NCBI GenBank assembly: GCA_037039685.1
Contig: JAWNGF010000011.1
Location: 1,240,001 to 1,304,000 of the forward strand
DNA length: 64,000 nt
From: Ceratobasidium sp. AG-K
Lineage: Eukaryota > Basidiomycota > Agaricomycetes > Cantharellales > Ceratobasidiaceae
Direction: 5' to 3'
Below are positions 11,847 to 22,850 of the stretch, in pieces. The notes under the pieces are model-generated. The model saw only the letters and a list, made by a program, of their open reading frames with translations. It was not told the origin of the DNA and did not search any database. How positions within the stretch are numbered: position 1 is the first letter of the stretch; each line of letters begins with the position of its first letter. Made by a program: the position numbers and the translations under genes.

Positions 11847-14489
11847 ATGCCCTCACAGTCCGACTCGGATGGTGGGTCTTCCTTGTCTCGGCCACGTCGT
11901 AATGCGCCAGTCCCTGCAAAGGCACGCCCATATGGTATGTATTCACCCGCCTCTTTTTATTTCAGCTAATCCGTAATTTAGTCGACCAGTACTTGCCAAC
12001 GCGAGCGGCACAGGCTACGCAAACAAGTACTACAGTTGCTGTCGCTGGAGGTGCGTTCTAGCTGCTCCTCTTTGGCTTTTCTTTTTGATGCTATCGCCCA
12101 ATAGCGTCACCTGGTCAGAAGCGTGGTCAAGATCGTTTATCGTCGGTGACACCCGAAGGCTCTGACCCTCCCACGCCCATGGATGAGAGGGACAACCCCG
12201 GTGACGAGCCACCAGCAAAGCGAGCCAAGACTGGCAAGGACAAAGCCTCACACGACGAGGCCCTGCTTGGTACGTGTCCAATTGTAATTTATAGACTCTT
12301 CATTGTTGATACCCCATTAGATTTGCAGTATGATGAACTTGTGACGGAAGGAGATCGTATAGCTTGGTTGGTTGGCATGCTCGGACCCCTTACTGGTCGC
12401 AATTACACGTCAAGAAACCTCACGCTGCGCCAGCTAGAAGCTCTATATACAAACAAAACTGGGACCCAGGTAAGTTCCAACGTGTCTACTGATAATCGTC
12501 ATGGATACTTACCAAGTTTCATTAGCTTCATGCCTTGCCTACAGCCAACGCCAAAGGCAAATTTGCCCAGCGTACAGATTCCACGACCATCGTCCCTGGT
12601 GCTCCGCAACCCCAGCCATCCCTTAAGACTCGTACGTTGGCTCTTCTGTCAACAAATCTGTTTACTTACTAACCACTTGACAGAACCATCCGGCTCCACC
12701 ACTTCCTTGCTGCCGGCGACGTCTCGCTCCACCTACCGCCTTGGCGCTGTGACGCCGGTTGCTAGCCCGTCAATAAGCCTTGCCAAGCATCTACCAACTA
12801 CTGGCTTGAGACTCCTCTCACCTTGTCCAACACATGCCTCCTCCCAGTCCAAGCCTACTCTCACCCGCGATGAGCATCCCCCCAAGCCTGGCCAAGGCGA
12901 TGGCGGGAATTCTGACACCGCAGGTGACTTTGAGCCTGAAATCCATGTTGACCACGAAGCAATTGCTCGTGAGTACCAAGCTCAGGTTGCGCGTTGGGAC
13001 GAGGAGGCACTTGCGGACATCCGTTGGCGCAAGGCAGAACGTGAGTTGCAGCGTGAACACCGTCGTGCTGAGCGTCGCCGGCGGGATGAGGAAGCGCTTG
13101 AACTTCGTCGGCGTCTTGATGAGGAAGAGGCCGAGGCCGAGGCTGAGGAGGAACGGAAGCAGGAGGCCCGCAAACGCGAAGAACATCACTGCCGAGAAGA
13201 ACGCAAACTTGAACGCGAACGCCAGCGTTGTGCTGAACTCAACCGCCCTCCATCCAAGAGTCCCGAGCGTAATCCCGGATCAAAGCAGAAGCCGCATCGC
13301 GACCAGCCTCCTCAACAGCTCGCCTCTCGTGAGACTACTCGCGAGCTTACTCCACGTGGCCGCTCGACTAGCCGTCGCCCTCAAGATGACATACAGCAAC
13401 ATCGCAACCAACCACGCAAAGATCCCAAAGGAGGGCAGGGGCGCGCCAGGAGGGGGCCTCAACAGAGCGACAGTGAAGATGCCGACGATGAATGTATGTA
13501 ATGCAATCTGCCTGCGTTTACATTGCTAACAAGTACTTCCTAGCCATCAACAACGGCAAGGCAACCCTTGTCTTCTATGCCACGATGCGAGAGCGTGCTC
13601 GGCGTGGCAATTTTGCCCCAATTGCCCGACCACTAGTCGATGCGCTTGTCGAGCGACTGCTCCTCCGTGCTGTGGTTGAAAACCCATACGCCGATGTCAC
13701 TCCCGTTTATTCTGATCCTGACCCCGATGGAAACGTCTATCAAACTGGAGTTGCCTTTGACCAGATTGTCGTTGATGAGTGGGTGGCTGTCAATCACCAA
13801 CTGCGCGAGGATATCGAACCTCTCCCGCTTCTAGCGGAATATGTGGTCTATGTAAGCAGATTCCCCCTCGCTCGCTCCTCAGTCCTCTCACAACCCGTTG
13901 TATTAGTCTAAACATGTTTATACGCAACTTCGTCACTCTGCAAAGACAGTTGCGCGTGGCTATGTTGAGAGCGCCTACAAACTCGGCCTCGAGTTTAGCC
14001 CACAAGAAATCAAACAACAGGTCAAGGATCTTCTCAACGATGCCTTCCATGCCAAGGTCAGTGCCACTCACACGCTTGTTGAATTTACTGACTTGTTTGA
14101 ACTAGCACTGTCAACCCGGTAAAGGAGATTTCCATCATCCAATACTGGCCAACTGCATTAAGAACACGCATTTTGATGTTCCAAACAAGGCTGTTGGGTA
14201 CAAGCACGCTGCCCGCTTCAAGCCCATTCCTTTACCAACCCTAGCATTTCACTGCGCAACGGTAAGCTTGTCTGTTGATAGAGTGATCTTAAATTGAAAT
14301 CCGTCTTAGATTCGCTTCCTGATCACAACGTACGAGTCAGGCTATGCCTACAAGAAGGCTCCGTTGGATGCCAATAACCAGAAAGAGTGGTTCCAGTACT
14401 ATCTGGACCACCTTCACAAGGCCACCCAGCCCGACAATAACCCAATCCGCATCAGTAACTTGGTTAACCATATGTTTGACTCGTGCTAG
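11847..14489 (+). CDS. DUF6532-like accessory protein of element A
   Basis: Function unknown. At least nine exons, starting MPSQSDSDGGSSLSRPRRN at 11847. The N-terminal half is disordered with a basic patch (PPAKRAKTGKDKAS). It is followed by a charged coiled coil (ALADIRWRKAERELQREH, then RRRRDEEALELRRR) and a Ser/Arg-rich tail. The C-terminal part is globular: FYATMRERARRGNFAP, VARGYVESAYKLGLEF, FDVPNKAVGYKHAARF, PIPLPTLAFHCAT and NNQKEWFQYYLDHLH, ending FDSC before TAG at 14487-14489. The layout (coiled coil then a helical domain with a conserved F-x-PIP-x-x-x-LA segment) resembles fungal DUF6532 proteins by memory, not by search. Its position, divergent to the transposase and inside the TIRs, matches the gene at 22851-25618 in B. 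Exon joins between about 12600 and 12900 are uncertain. Confidence 0.6.
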
Positions 14490-15387
14490 TAAGTCATACA
14501 GCTTTTTATCTGTCCCATGTTTACTCATGTTCTTTGAAGTCATGTTGAAGAACCACTTCATGCTGTCCCCGTTCGTCCTGAGCGGCAGTATGAATGTGAT
14601 AGTGAGACTGAGTATGTGTCTGTGACTCGTCTCCCAGGTGAAGGTCTGTAGTAACTAAGTCACTTCTAAGTCGAATCTAACCTTGTCTATGATTAGACTA
14701 GTAGAGCTGTACCAATGTACGACAAGCTCTCAAGTGACTTTCACTTTTACTCCTTATGATTAGTTGATTCTATCTCATATGCTGTTGCGTCGTCTGCCCC
14801 CCACTTCTGTTTTCCCATCCCTAATTGCCAACCCTCACATTTGGACACTTCTCCTGCTCTAATGGTCTCATCCCTATGGACTCGTGTTTTGTTTTGAAGG
14901 GTATGTAGCTAGTTGTTCATGTACACTTGTAGTTTTGTCTTTTCAACCAATGAGCCTATGAATGGCTGTTGAACTGATATTGATTGGATCGTGATCATGG
15001 CTGTTGAAACATGTTGGTATGGGGTGGCATTACTATTCACGTAGCACACTAATCATTGAACATGTACCTATAATCCCATGAGATATATATCTGGCACTAC
15101 AATTTAAATCTGGCTGGGGTTGGTTTGGAGTGCTCCAAAGCACTGTTAGGTGGATTTGAAGCACCTGGGGGTGATTTGAAGCGGTTTTTAACTGCCCTAG
15201 TAATGATTTGAAGTCATTTAAAACAGCCAAATGCGATTTGAAGTAGACTTCAACACATCAGAGCAATATGAATCATGCTTGATAATCTGAGGCTCTCCTA
15301 TTCAGGGGGATTGATTTGAAGGACCTTGAATAATGAAAGTTAATTTGAGAGATCTTTATAGACCTTTTAAAATCGAACTTGCATTCT
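14490..15387. other. A right subterminal region (left of B)
   Basis: No gene. From about 15110 to 15330 the motif GATTTGAAG recurs at least five times (for example near 15151, 15174, 15207, 15234 and 15312) together with CTCCAAAGCAC. After removal of B it continues at 26600-26634 with GGTGATTTGAGG. These look like transposase A binding repeats. Confidence 0.5.
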
Positions 15388-15389
15388 CG

Positions 15390-15417
15390 TCAGTAAAAAG
15401 GTCCGATCGAATTAGGG
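15390..15417 (+). repeat. left terminal inverted repeat of B
   Basis: TCAGTAAAAAGGTCCGATCG and following bases. The first ten are identical to the inverted right end. Confidence 0.7.
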
Positions 15418-15949
15418 CGCCAAGTTCTAGGTAGCCTAATGAGTACTGATTGATCTCGCCGGGGTCAAACTAGATTCTAATTAGTACCAGACTTGGGTAT
15501 GCGAGACTAGTTATCCAAATTTGAACATCGCGCGCAAATTGTGCAACGCAGGCCGAATATACATCCAATTAGGTGAATTAGAACCCGCTTGGGGCTAACC
15601 TGAGGCTGTTCAGAACCGAGCCTTTCTAGACTTGCAAGAGAATAGTTGTTAGCCTAATTGTATCAACGGGTACCTAATGATGCCCAATTACTTGGCTCTA
15701 AGGCATCTCGTAGTTGGAGGTGGCCAATTTAGGGCGAATTAGATAGAAGTAAAGTGATATAAAATTTAAACACGAGTCAAAAACATCCGCAAACCGAACA
15801 AGAACCACAGCCACACGACAACACTCAAGAATACAATACAACAAAAGTAAGAACGGGAAAACTAAGAGACGTAGCCGTTCTGCAACGAAGATGGCCCTAC
15901 GCCCGATTGGCGCCTGTACCGCACGCACGCCGCCGTGCGAAGGCATTCT
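15418..15949. other. B left subterminal region
   Basis: Contains diverged copies of a motif also found near the right end of B: ATATACATCCAATTAGGTGA at about 15558 against the right-end TATACATCTAAATATGCGA. Otherwise AT-rich with repeated CCTAATT/AATTAG words. No gene. Confidence 0.45.
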
Positions 15950-16570
15950 CTACGAGTTAAATATGGCCGAAGCCACCGGGGGAGAAAGCGCCCGAAGGCC
16001 CAGAGGGGACGGAAGGCCGCCATAGGAGGGTAGGTCCGGCGATCCCTTATCGAGTGGGCTCATTGGAGACGCGAGTGGGGGGCTCAGCGGTGTTGGTCGA
16101 CGCGTTGGAGTGCGAGGTGACACGGGGGTGGGAGTAAACGCCCGGTGACGGGCAATGGGGAGGCTCGAGCCCCGGTAACTAGTAGAGTGGTGGGCGTACG
16201 GGGAATATCGCGAGCGGGGTTGGATTGCGGTGAGTTCCTTGTTTTTGCGCCGCAGGAATTGGTTTTCGAGTAATATATCCACGAGCTGCTGTTTGAGTGC
16301 GTGAAGGACGCGCCGAGACTCCTCCAAGTGGAAGCGAGCACGATCCCGTTCGCTGTTAGCCTCGTACTGGCCACGAATGGCATCGTTGATCGCCGTCCTC
16401 ACAGCGTCGGCAATGTTCGCTTCGCGTTCGTTTGCCAACGCGATTTCGGCCGTCTGTTGCGCGGTTTCAGCTGTCCGTTGCGCGCCTCGCGCCTTGAAGA
16501 GTTCGGCGCGGAGGGTTTCGACATCGCAAGGCGGGACCGAGTTGGGCATCGATGGAGGGAGGGCAGTCAT
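15950..16570 (-). CDS. small coiled-coil protein, cargo of element B
   Basis: Family not recognised. Start chosen at MTALPPSMPNSVPP (16570), giving about 206 residues, because the upstream in-frame ATG adds only a hydrophobic leader with no other support. Residues about 15-115 form a heptad-rich helix (DVETLRAELFKARGAQR, then AQQTAEIALANEREAN and FHLEESRRVLHALKQQL) ending LLENQFLRRKNKEL. The rest is Pro/Ser-rich with repeated TPxSPRTPTRRPTP-like text. It is single-exon. It lies inside the B termini next to the cyclin gene and may be co-mobilised with it. It could be a dimerising DNA-binding or scaffold protein, but that is a guess. Confidence 0.55.
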   Translation of the reverse strand: MTALPPSMPNSVPPCDVETLRAELFKARGAQRTAETAQQTAEIALANEREANIADAVRTAINDAIRGQYEANSERDRARFHLEESRRVLHALKQQLVDILLENQFLRRKNKELTAIQPRSRYSPYAHHSTSYRGSSLPIARHRAFTPTPVSPRTPTRRPTPLSPPLASPMSPLDKGSPDLPSYGGLPSPLGLRALSPPVASAIFNS

Positions 16571-17262
16571 CGCGAGCAGTGATAGCGGTAGTACTGGTAG
16601 TGTGATGGTCGCGTAGCAAAGAGGCTGAGACTGAATAGGATGAGTCGAGGCACCATGCAACCCTGACCAATGCTTCGAGTTGAGTTAAAGCCGACACCAG
16701 CGATTTTGGGTAAGGCGCCTCGCCAAAATTAGCCAATGTCCGAGGTTAGTGAATCGAGCGGAAGTTTGTTTGCATCGGCACGTACCCAAACTAGCGATGT
16801 GACGTTGAAGCGCCAGCCAGAGAGTGAGGCTTGTTCCATAAAAAAGGAAAATGCTCGGTGTACGTTGAGTGGTGTATTTCCATGGGTTGCGGTGATTTGT
16901 CATGAGAACTATGAGGATCTCTTGCGCAGACATACTCGCAAACGTGTTGGGGAAGCATTTATACAATTAATCTGGCGTGAAGATATGCACAAAGGGGTAG
17001 TTGGGCTCAGCCACAGACGACGAGCCGAGGCGGAACGGAAGACTAGCGAAAAAAAAGGCCCAACAACGCGAATCGCCACGATGGATACGTGAGGACCCAG
17101 AGATTCCATGTCAGTGAGACACGTCGTATCCAAGATTGTGCCAAAAACATACCTATAGATCCAAGACTAGGTGGCACAAGCTATGGAGCGAGTCGATGAG
17201 GGCACACACAAAGAACGAGCGTGAAACCCGAGTCCACCGCGCTCCGTAGCCTTGGCAAGACC
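16571..17262. other. spacer inside element B
   Basis: Between the coiled-coil gene and the cyclin gene, both on the minus strand. Likely holds the promoter of the former and the 3' end of the latter. No further gene seen. Confidence 0.35.
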
Positions 17263-18113
17263 TCAAGAACAATAAACAGGAGTGGTGTCCTTTGGCAGAG
17301 TGCTTGGAAGGGGATCGATCGCTGGTGGAGTCAAGTATGTGGAAGACGCGGGTGACGTGGTATCAAAGTAGAGCGGAGGTGGGTGTTCGGGCACGGAGGA
17401 AATACGAGTGTCCATCGTGGGGTCGGCAGGCAGCTCCCGGGGATCAGCAGTGTGTTGTTGCGCGGTCAAAACGCTACCCAAGATGGGACTAACCAAACCA
17501 AGCCCATCCTCCTCACAGGTCTTGATCTCGAAGGCCGCCAGGTCTTCAGGCTTGACGTAAAAGACCCAGTCCAGGCAAGCGCACATCTCCTGCTCCATAC
17601 GGTGGATCTCACGAAGTGAGAATAAGCGCATACCAACTTCGTACCACGATTTGTTGATGTATGACCCCTCGCAGATTATCTTGGAGGCAATCATGAGCGC
17701 CGAGATGAAGAGCCGCTGACCACTGGATCCGCGGGCATTAGGTGATCGACTTTTGAGCCGCGAGAGCAAGTATAGCGCGTAAAACGTGACCGACGGGGGA
17801 AGCCGTGTACGGTGCAGAACGTAAGCCACAAAGTTGGACAGAGGAGGAGCCGCTGGCATGCCACGGGTGACAGGTGGGACATCGAGGCAGGAAAATAGGC
17901 GCGTAATGAACCGCGCACACATCTTGGCGGTGTCTTCATAGCCAAAGTACGGATCGACAGGAGGAAGCTATAAAAAAAGCAGGGAAAAACTAATAATATG
18001 AACGGCACTAGCGTGGTGGAGGAGCTACGTACTGAATAGCTGGGCGAAGTTGGCGCGAGGTCCCGGGAGGTTCTAACGAGACAATGCAATATATATGATC
18101 CCACAGCGTTCAT
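17263..18113 (-). CDS. Pho80/PCL-type cyclin, cargo of element B
   Basis: PCL/Pho80 cyclins bind and activate Pho85-type cyclin-dependent kinases. Two exons: 18113-18033 (27 codons, starting MNAVGSYILHCLVRTSRD) and 17967-17263, with a 65-nt intron in phase 0. Exon 2 starts LPPVDPYFGYEDTAKMCARF and contains the cyclin box: NFVAYVLHRTRLPPSV, ALYLLSRLK, FISALMIASKIICEGSYINK, SWYEVG, LREIHRMEQEMCACLDW. The order of these segments is that of fungal PCL cyclins. A Ser/Pro-rich tail ends TTPVYCS. The box is uninterrupted, so it may be active. Exon 1 is shorter than the usual N-terminus and the true start may lie further up. It lies between the TIRs of B, so it travels with the transposon. Confidence 0.75.
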
Positions 18114-18482
18114 AGAGGGTGGGACCGTAGCACAAGAGGAGCTCTAGTCAGCCTGGTTCCAGTAATAGGCCCGAGTGGGTGTGTGGATAGGCAAATAACT
18201 GACGAAAAGAGGACGGGCGGAGCGGGTGGCAGGAAAGTGGTCATCTCTTGTCGATGAAGGCCGGTTATTGCGCTGCCGTAAAAAAAGTAGCCTCACGTCG
18301 AGATGTTATGTCGTAGAAAGAAAGCCGAGGGGGATTGGGAGGAACATAAGAAAAAGGTACATGGTGACCGAGTGTGCAAGTGGCACTTCGCATGGTTTGT
18401 TTGCAATTGTGAGGCACGCTGCACGATTACCATATTGGGTTACATTGAAGATCCGTGTAAAGTACATACGAGCAATATCATA
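18114..18482. other. spacer between cyclin and transposase B
   Basis: No gene recognised. Probably the cyclin promoter plus the 3' end of the transposase gene, both on the minus strand. Confidence 0.35.
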
Positions 18483-21400
18483 TCATTCATATTCTAGGTT
18501 GTCCCGACGAGCAACGCAACGCCAATGGCGAATGAGAAGAAAAACGAAAAAATTGTAGTAGTGGTTAAAGAAAAAGCGCTTGGCATCGGAGAGTAAGTCT
18601 GCGCGAGCGTTGAGCTTAACAGACTTCGGAATATGGTTGAAACGAGGAGCAAGGTGGCACGCCATAGAGAGGCTGGAGACCGGGATAATCGCGGTGTTTC
18701 GTAGATGGTTGGTCATTTGTGGCGCCAGTGTATATAGTCCGTGTCCGCTATTGACGTGTGTGTTGAAGGGTGAAAAGAGCTCAACGAAAGCGAGAGGATG
18801 AGGGCAAACATAGCGAAGTGGGCCTCGAAGCCGAAAAATGAGCCGCACTCGGACAGCACGAAATCCTGGAGTGTTGGGAGAAAAACGAGTGAGCGTTTGG
18901 AGTCCAAGGTGAATTTTGATAGACTTGTGGACTTACGATGGATTCCGAATTTCTCAGGCCATTCCTCCACCAGCGCCGTGTCAAAGATACCGCGATGGCG
19001 TATGGTACGCTGAGTTGGCCATAGAACATGAGGTTGGGCGCGAATAACGTCGACCTTGGGGGGTTCGTGCGGTGCGAAGGGCAGGTGACGGTGATAAAGA
19101 CGCACTCGGTGCCAGATATCGAATTCGAGGTGGAAAGTGGCGATTGATCGGACCAAATGCCGGTCAGAATTGGACTCAGCTATTGATGACAAATACCGCT
19201 GAAGGACCGTCGCGACCCCCGTTATCCCATGTTCTGCTTCCGCGTCGTCGTCCGGCACAGCCCTCCGGCTCGGCTTCAGCGTCAATCGATCCCACGTGTC
19301 TGGGAAACCATCATCGACCGTTCGTTTGTCGGGCACCTCATCTACATCCACCCAGTCGTCGTCATTCGCCCAGCCCATGTCATTCTCCAATACATCCCCC
19401 GACCGATGGCTTGGTCTCTCTGGTCCATAGAACCTGTCCAGGTGAGTACGATGTTTTCGCATGGCTTCCCGACGACCCAAAAACCTGATCATGTACGGCA
19501 AGGGGTTCTTTCGCCCCATTACCTTGCGCCAGGGATTCTTCGTGTATTCGATATGAAGGTACTCCATCGTCTCAGTCGAGTAGCCATTGGGCACACCAAG
19601 CCGGCGGCTCGATTCGGGGTAATGGGATAACATATGGAGTTTGGGCATACCCTTGAACCCACGCGGACCAAGTAAGTGCGCATTAGCGATCGCCTCCTTA
19701 TGTTCATGAAACGATGCCAGGTAGCTCTTCATGTCGTCCAGGTCGTCGCTTGACAAGCTCGCAGAATGTGCGAGGTAACAAAAATTGAGCAGCGAAGATA
19801 TTGCCGTGAGAAGCGAGTTATTGGCGGCCTTGTCCGCGATCAACGGTAAGATTACTTTCGCCATCTCCTTACTTTCGCGACCCGTCCAGCGCTGAACCGT
19901 TGTAACACCGCTTGAAAACCGTCGGAGGCCGTGTGCTTCGGTCATTGCACTGAACCGTTGGTCCAACGCCGTTTTCTTTCCCGCGACCGACTTGTTGCCC
20001 ATCAGTTTTAGCCCCCAATTGACCATATGCCTATAGATCCCTATATAAACCTGATGGAGGAGATCTGGCGTGATGGCCTCGTGGATGTTGGCTGGGTAGA
20101 GGTCAGCCCAGAACGGCCAACCAGGTCGCAACCGAAACTTTTGGAGGAGCACTGGGTCGTCGTAGAGCATCAAAGTCGCCAACGTCGCGTCTGGGTCCCG
20201 CATTGCGGTTTCGTGAAGGTCTCCACGGTGAGCATGATCCTCTTCGCACTTTGGGCACCCTGAACTTAGCGTATTTGCCATGTCGCATTGCTCCGGCCAG
20301 TCCCCCTCGAACGCTGCCATGGTAGGGTGTACGCGCCGGATTCTCCCGTCGGCGCAGACCATCTCCACACCTTCAAACCATGCCTGACGAAGTGGCTGTA
20401 GAAGCGCGCGCATCGCTTTGTGTACGGTGGATTGGCGTAGCCCGGGTCTTGCCTTGGCAGGTTCGTCTATGAATGACTCGATCGGTAAGTAACCAAGTAG
20501 GACGACAGCCCTGTTCGAGGTTTTGCGACGGGCGCGCTTGCTGATGTTTCCCAAAGTGACGTAAACGGGGTACACATAACTGCCGTTCCGGGCGGAGGAT
20601 ACGCGGGCTTTGTCGCTCGATATGATCAGCGCGGCAATGGTCCCTGATGCGTCGAGCTCTTGCTCGAGGATTCGCTGCAATAATGTGAGTGTAACGGTCG
20701 ACATTTGGTTAGTTTTTATCTGACCTGTAGCTCCCACCACCAGTCCCCCGTCCACATCTCGTTGTAGATACGCTTCAGGCATTCGATGGATGTCCATTGG
20801 CGCTCCGGAGCATAGCGCATCTCGTCCTTCAGCCGAGGATCGCCCATCAAATCACGCACGATTTGGATAATGTCGCGCTTGAACGCGTGGAGTATGTAGG
20901 TGTGTTTCTCCCCCTCGATGGTAAACGTATGCAATGACCATTTTGGCCCGGTAGGTAAGATATCGACATCTTGCATCATTGTATAATCGTTGTGCCATGG
21001 CACCTGGCCTCGATACTATAAAACAAAAGACGTAAGCCAACCGTCCGCCGTGTTCACGTGCGTTGCTTACTATCTCACTCTGTAGGAACCCAGTCCTCTC
21101 CTCGCTGGTCAAATTGCTCATCACCAAGCGCTCGGCCGCCTCGAATACCTTTGGATCGGCAAAAGGACCAGAAGCGCCGATGTATGCGGCGAGGTCAAAG
21201 TCCACCGGTTCTGTCGATATCGGCGAGCCGGCTTGTTGATTCGGGTAGAACTCGGTGTAGGGCCGGTCGGCCAGTTCGCGACCATCATCGCTTTCCTCGT
21301 TGAGGGCGCTGGCAGGACCGGGAGGCGGCGGACTCGGGAGATTGTCGACGCCGGTCGGCGGGTTGGGGGCTGAGGCCGAGGCTGGAGGCATATCCGTTGG

Positions 21401-21668
21401 GTACGTCCATGGACCCCATTGCGTGAGGGAAAGGGGGCCGTGCCCGCCAATTGGAGGGACTGTGATGCCGTTCAAGGTGTGTGAGCCGTTCATTGATACC
21501 ACTACATGACTTACCTAGTTGATTATCTAGTCCTTGGGTGTCGCGATACCTTTCAATAGCGTTTCGTTGCGCTACCGTGCACTCCGGACTCTTGGACATG
21601 TGCTGCGAGAAACCACGGTCGCTCACAAATGATTTTTTGCAATACAGACAAGTCGGGCGAGGGCCCAT
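18483..21668 (-). CDS. Plavaka transposase B
   Basis: Same enzyme family as the gene at 7884-11371. Starts MGPRPTCLYCKKSFVSDRGF (C2H2-like finger, CLYCKKSF then HMSKSPEC). A proline-rich linker follows, then LTSEERTGFLQSEI. After an intron ending TTTTATAG the next exon reads YRGQVPWHNDYTMMQDVD and MWTGDWWWELQ. The core has IISSDKARVS, GDWPEQCD, ITPDLLHQVYIGI, QRWTGRESKEMAK, PKLHMLSHYP and ETMEYLHIEYTK. After GIHR an intron leads to the C-terminal exon with MACHLAPRFNHIPKS, ending DNLEYE. It shares motif order, intron positions and the MACHLxPR tail with transposase A. A has TDKTQ where B has SDKAR. No stop interrupts it. The N-terminal start could be further upstream. Confidence 0.8.
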
Positions 21669-22850
21669 GAGGTAAGTATGCCCATCGCGAGCCCGTTTCT
21701 GACGCACTCGGTAGTGACATTGCGCTCCATGCATATCTGGACAAGGGTTTGCGTGTGCGGGTGACGGGAGGGCACTGCGGGAGGCTCGCAACAAGAAGTC
21801 GCGTCTAAGGTGAGTCGAGCTTGCGTTGATCCTCAACAGTGCGTTGACTCTGTCCCATTCAAGGGTCCGTATTACTCTGGTACGTATTAGCTGTGGGCTG
21901 TTCTTCGACAAAACCACCAACAATCCCGTTTGGATTTGACAGGGGGGGTGCCAATGTGCTGCCATTAAACCGCTTTAGGACCAGGTTTGGTGGCCATGAC
22001 CTCGGTCGGCGTTATGCACTCTTTGTTCGACAGAACCAGTGGGCGCGTCTCTGTGCCTGGCGCTCGGCCCCTTGCCCGCTCGTCCCGAGAAGCCTCTCCT
22101 TGATTGTTCCACGCCCGAAGGCTGAGTTCCTCGAATTCCGTCTCCACGTTGGTATGTGGCGCGTGGACCTGGTCCAATTTCGTCGTCAGCTCACTTTGTA
22201 TTCAGCCGTTGCCATCGTCGCACCGACGCGCGCGCGCGCTCCGTCCCCAAATGGCAAATAATCCATGATTTATTGAGCGACTTTTTTTGTTCAACACCTT
22301 ACCGGCGTATATGCACTGGTTCCGTAGAGGCTGGTGGCCGAATGTACGTATATTCTGTCCAATCAGTCTTACTGAATACTAAAAAAATATGTTGCTCTGC
22401 AGATTAATAGTCTAGTGGGCCTGAGGTGCGTAGCTATTTAAATCGACGAGCTAAAGGCCCGTTCCTAACTTCTAAAACAACCCTTGCGGTGGGTCCCCGA
22501 TTTTTGCAGGTTTTCAGCTGGAGGCAAGCAAAAACCGCCATATTTCCAGTTGTCCGCGCCATCTCGAGCGCTGCACCTTGTGTCACGGCCCCCGAGTGCG
22601 CCGGCTACAGCTTATCTCCAATGCCATTTTGCTATGGGCGTGTTGGTTGACACACTTCGAGTGGTTTCGGCGCACTTCAAGCGACTTCGGCCTTGAGAAC
22701 GGAAGTGTTGTTGCTTAGAGCGACTGGTGCATATACTCGACCTTAGCGATTTTCGACTCTGCCCGTTCAGGTCGCCAACGATGGCGACTCGTCCTATATA
22801 AACCCCCCCAAATCGACCGTCTTTCCTCACAGCTCGACATCATTCATCTG
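21669..22850. promoter_or_regulatory. divergent promoter region of element B
   Basis: Lies between the start of transposase B and the DUF6532-like gene. CCTATATAAACCCC at about 22793 is a good TATA box about 55 bp upstream of the plus-strand start. The part next to the transposase may contain another 5' exon. Confidence 0.5.

Noticed and set aside
22500..22540. GCAAGCAAAAACCGCC as an extra A-type terminus
   Set aside because: Similar to the A TIR but lacks TCAG start, no partner in inverse orientation and no target duplication; it lies inside B's promoter region.
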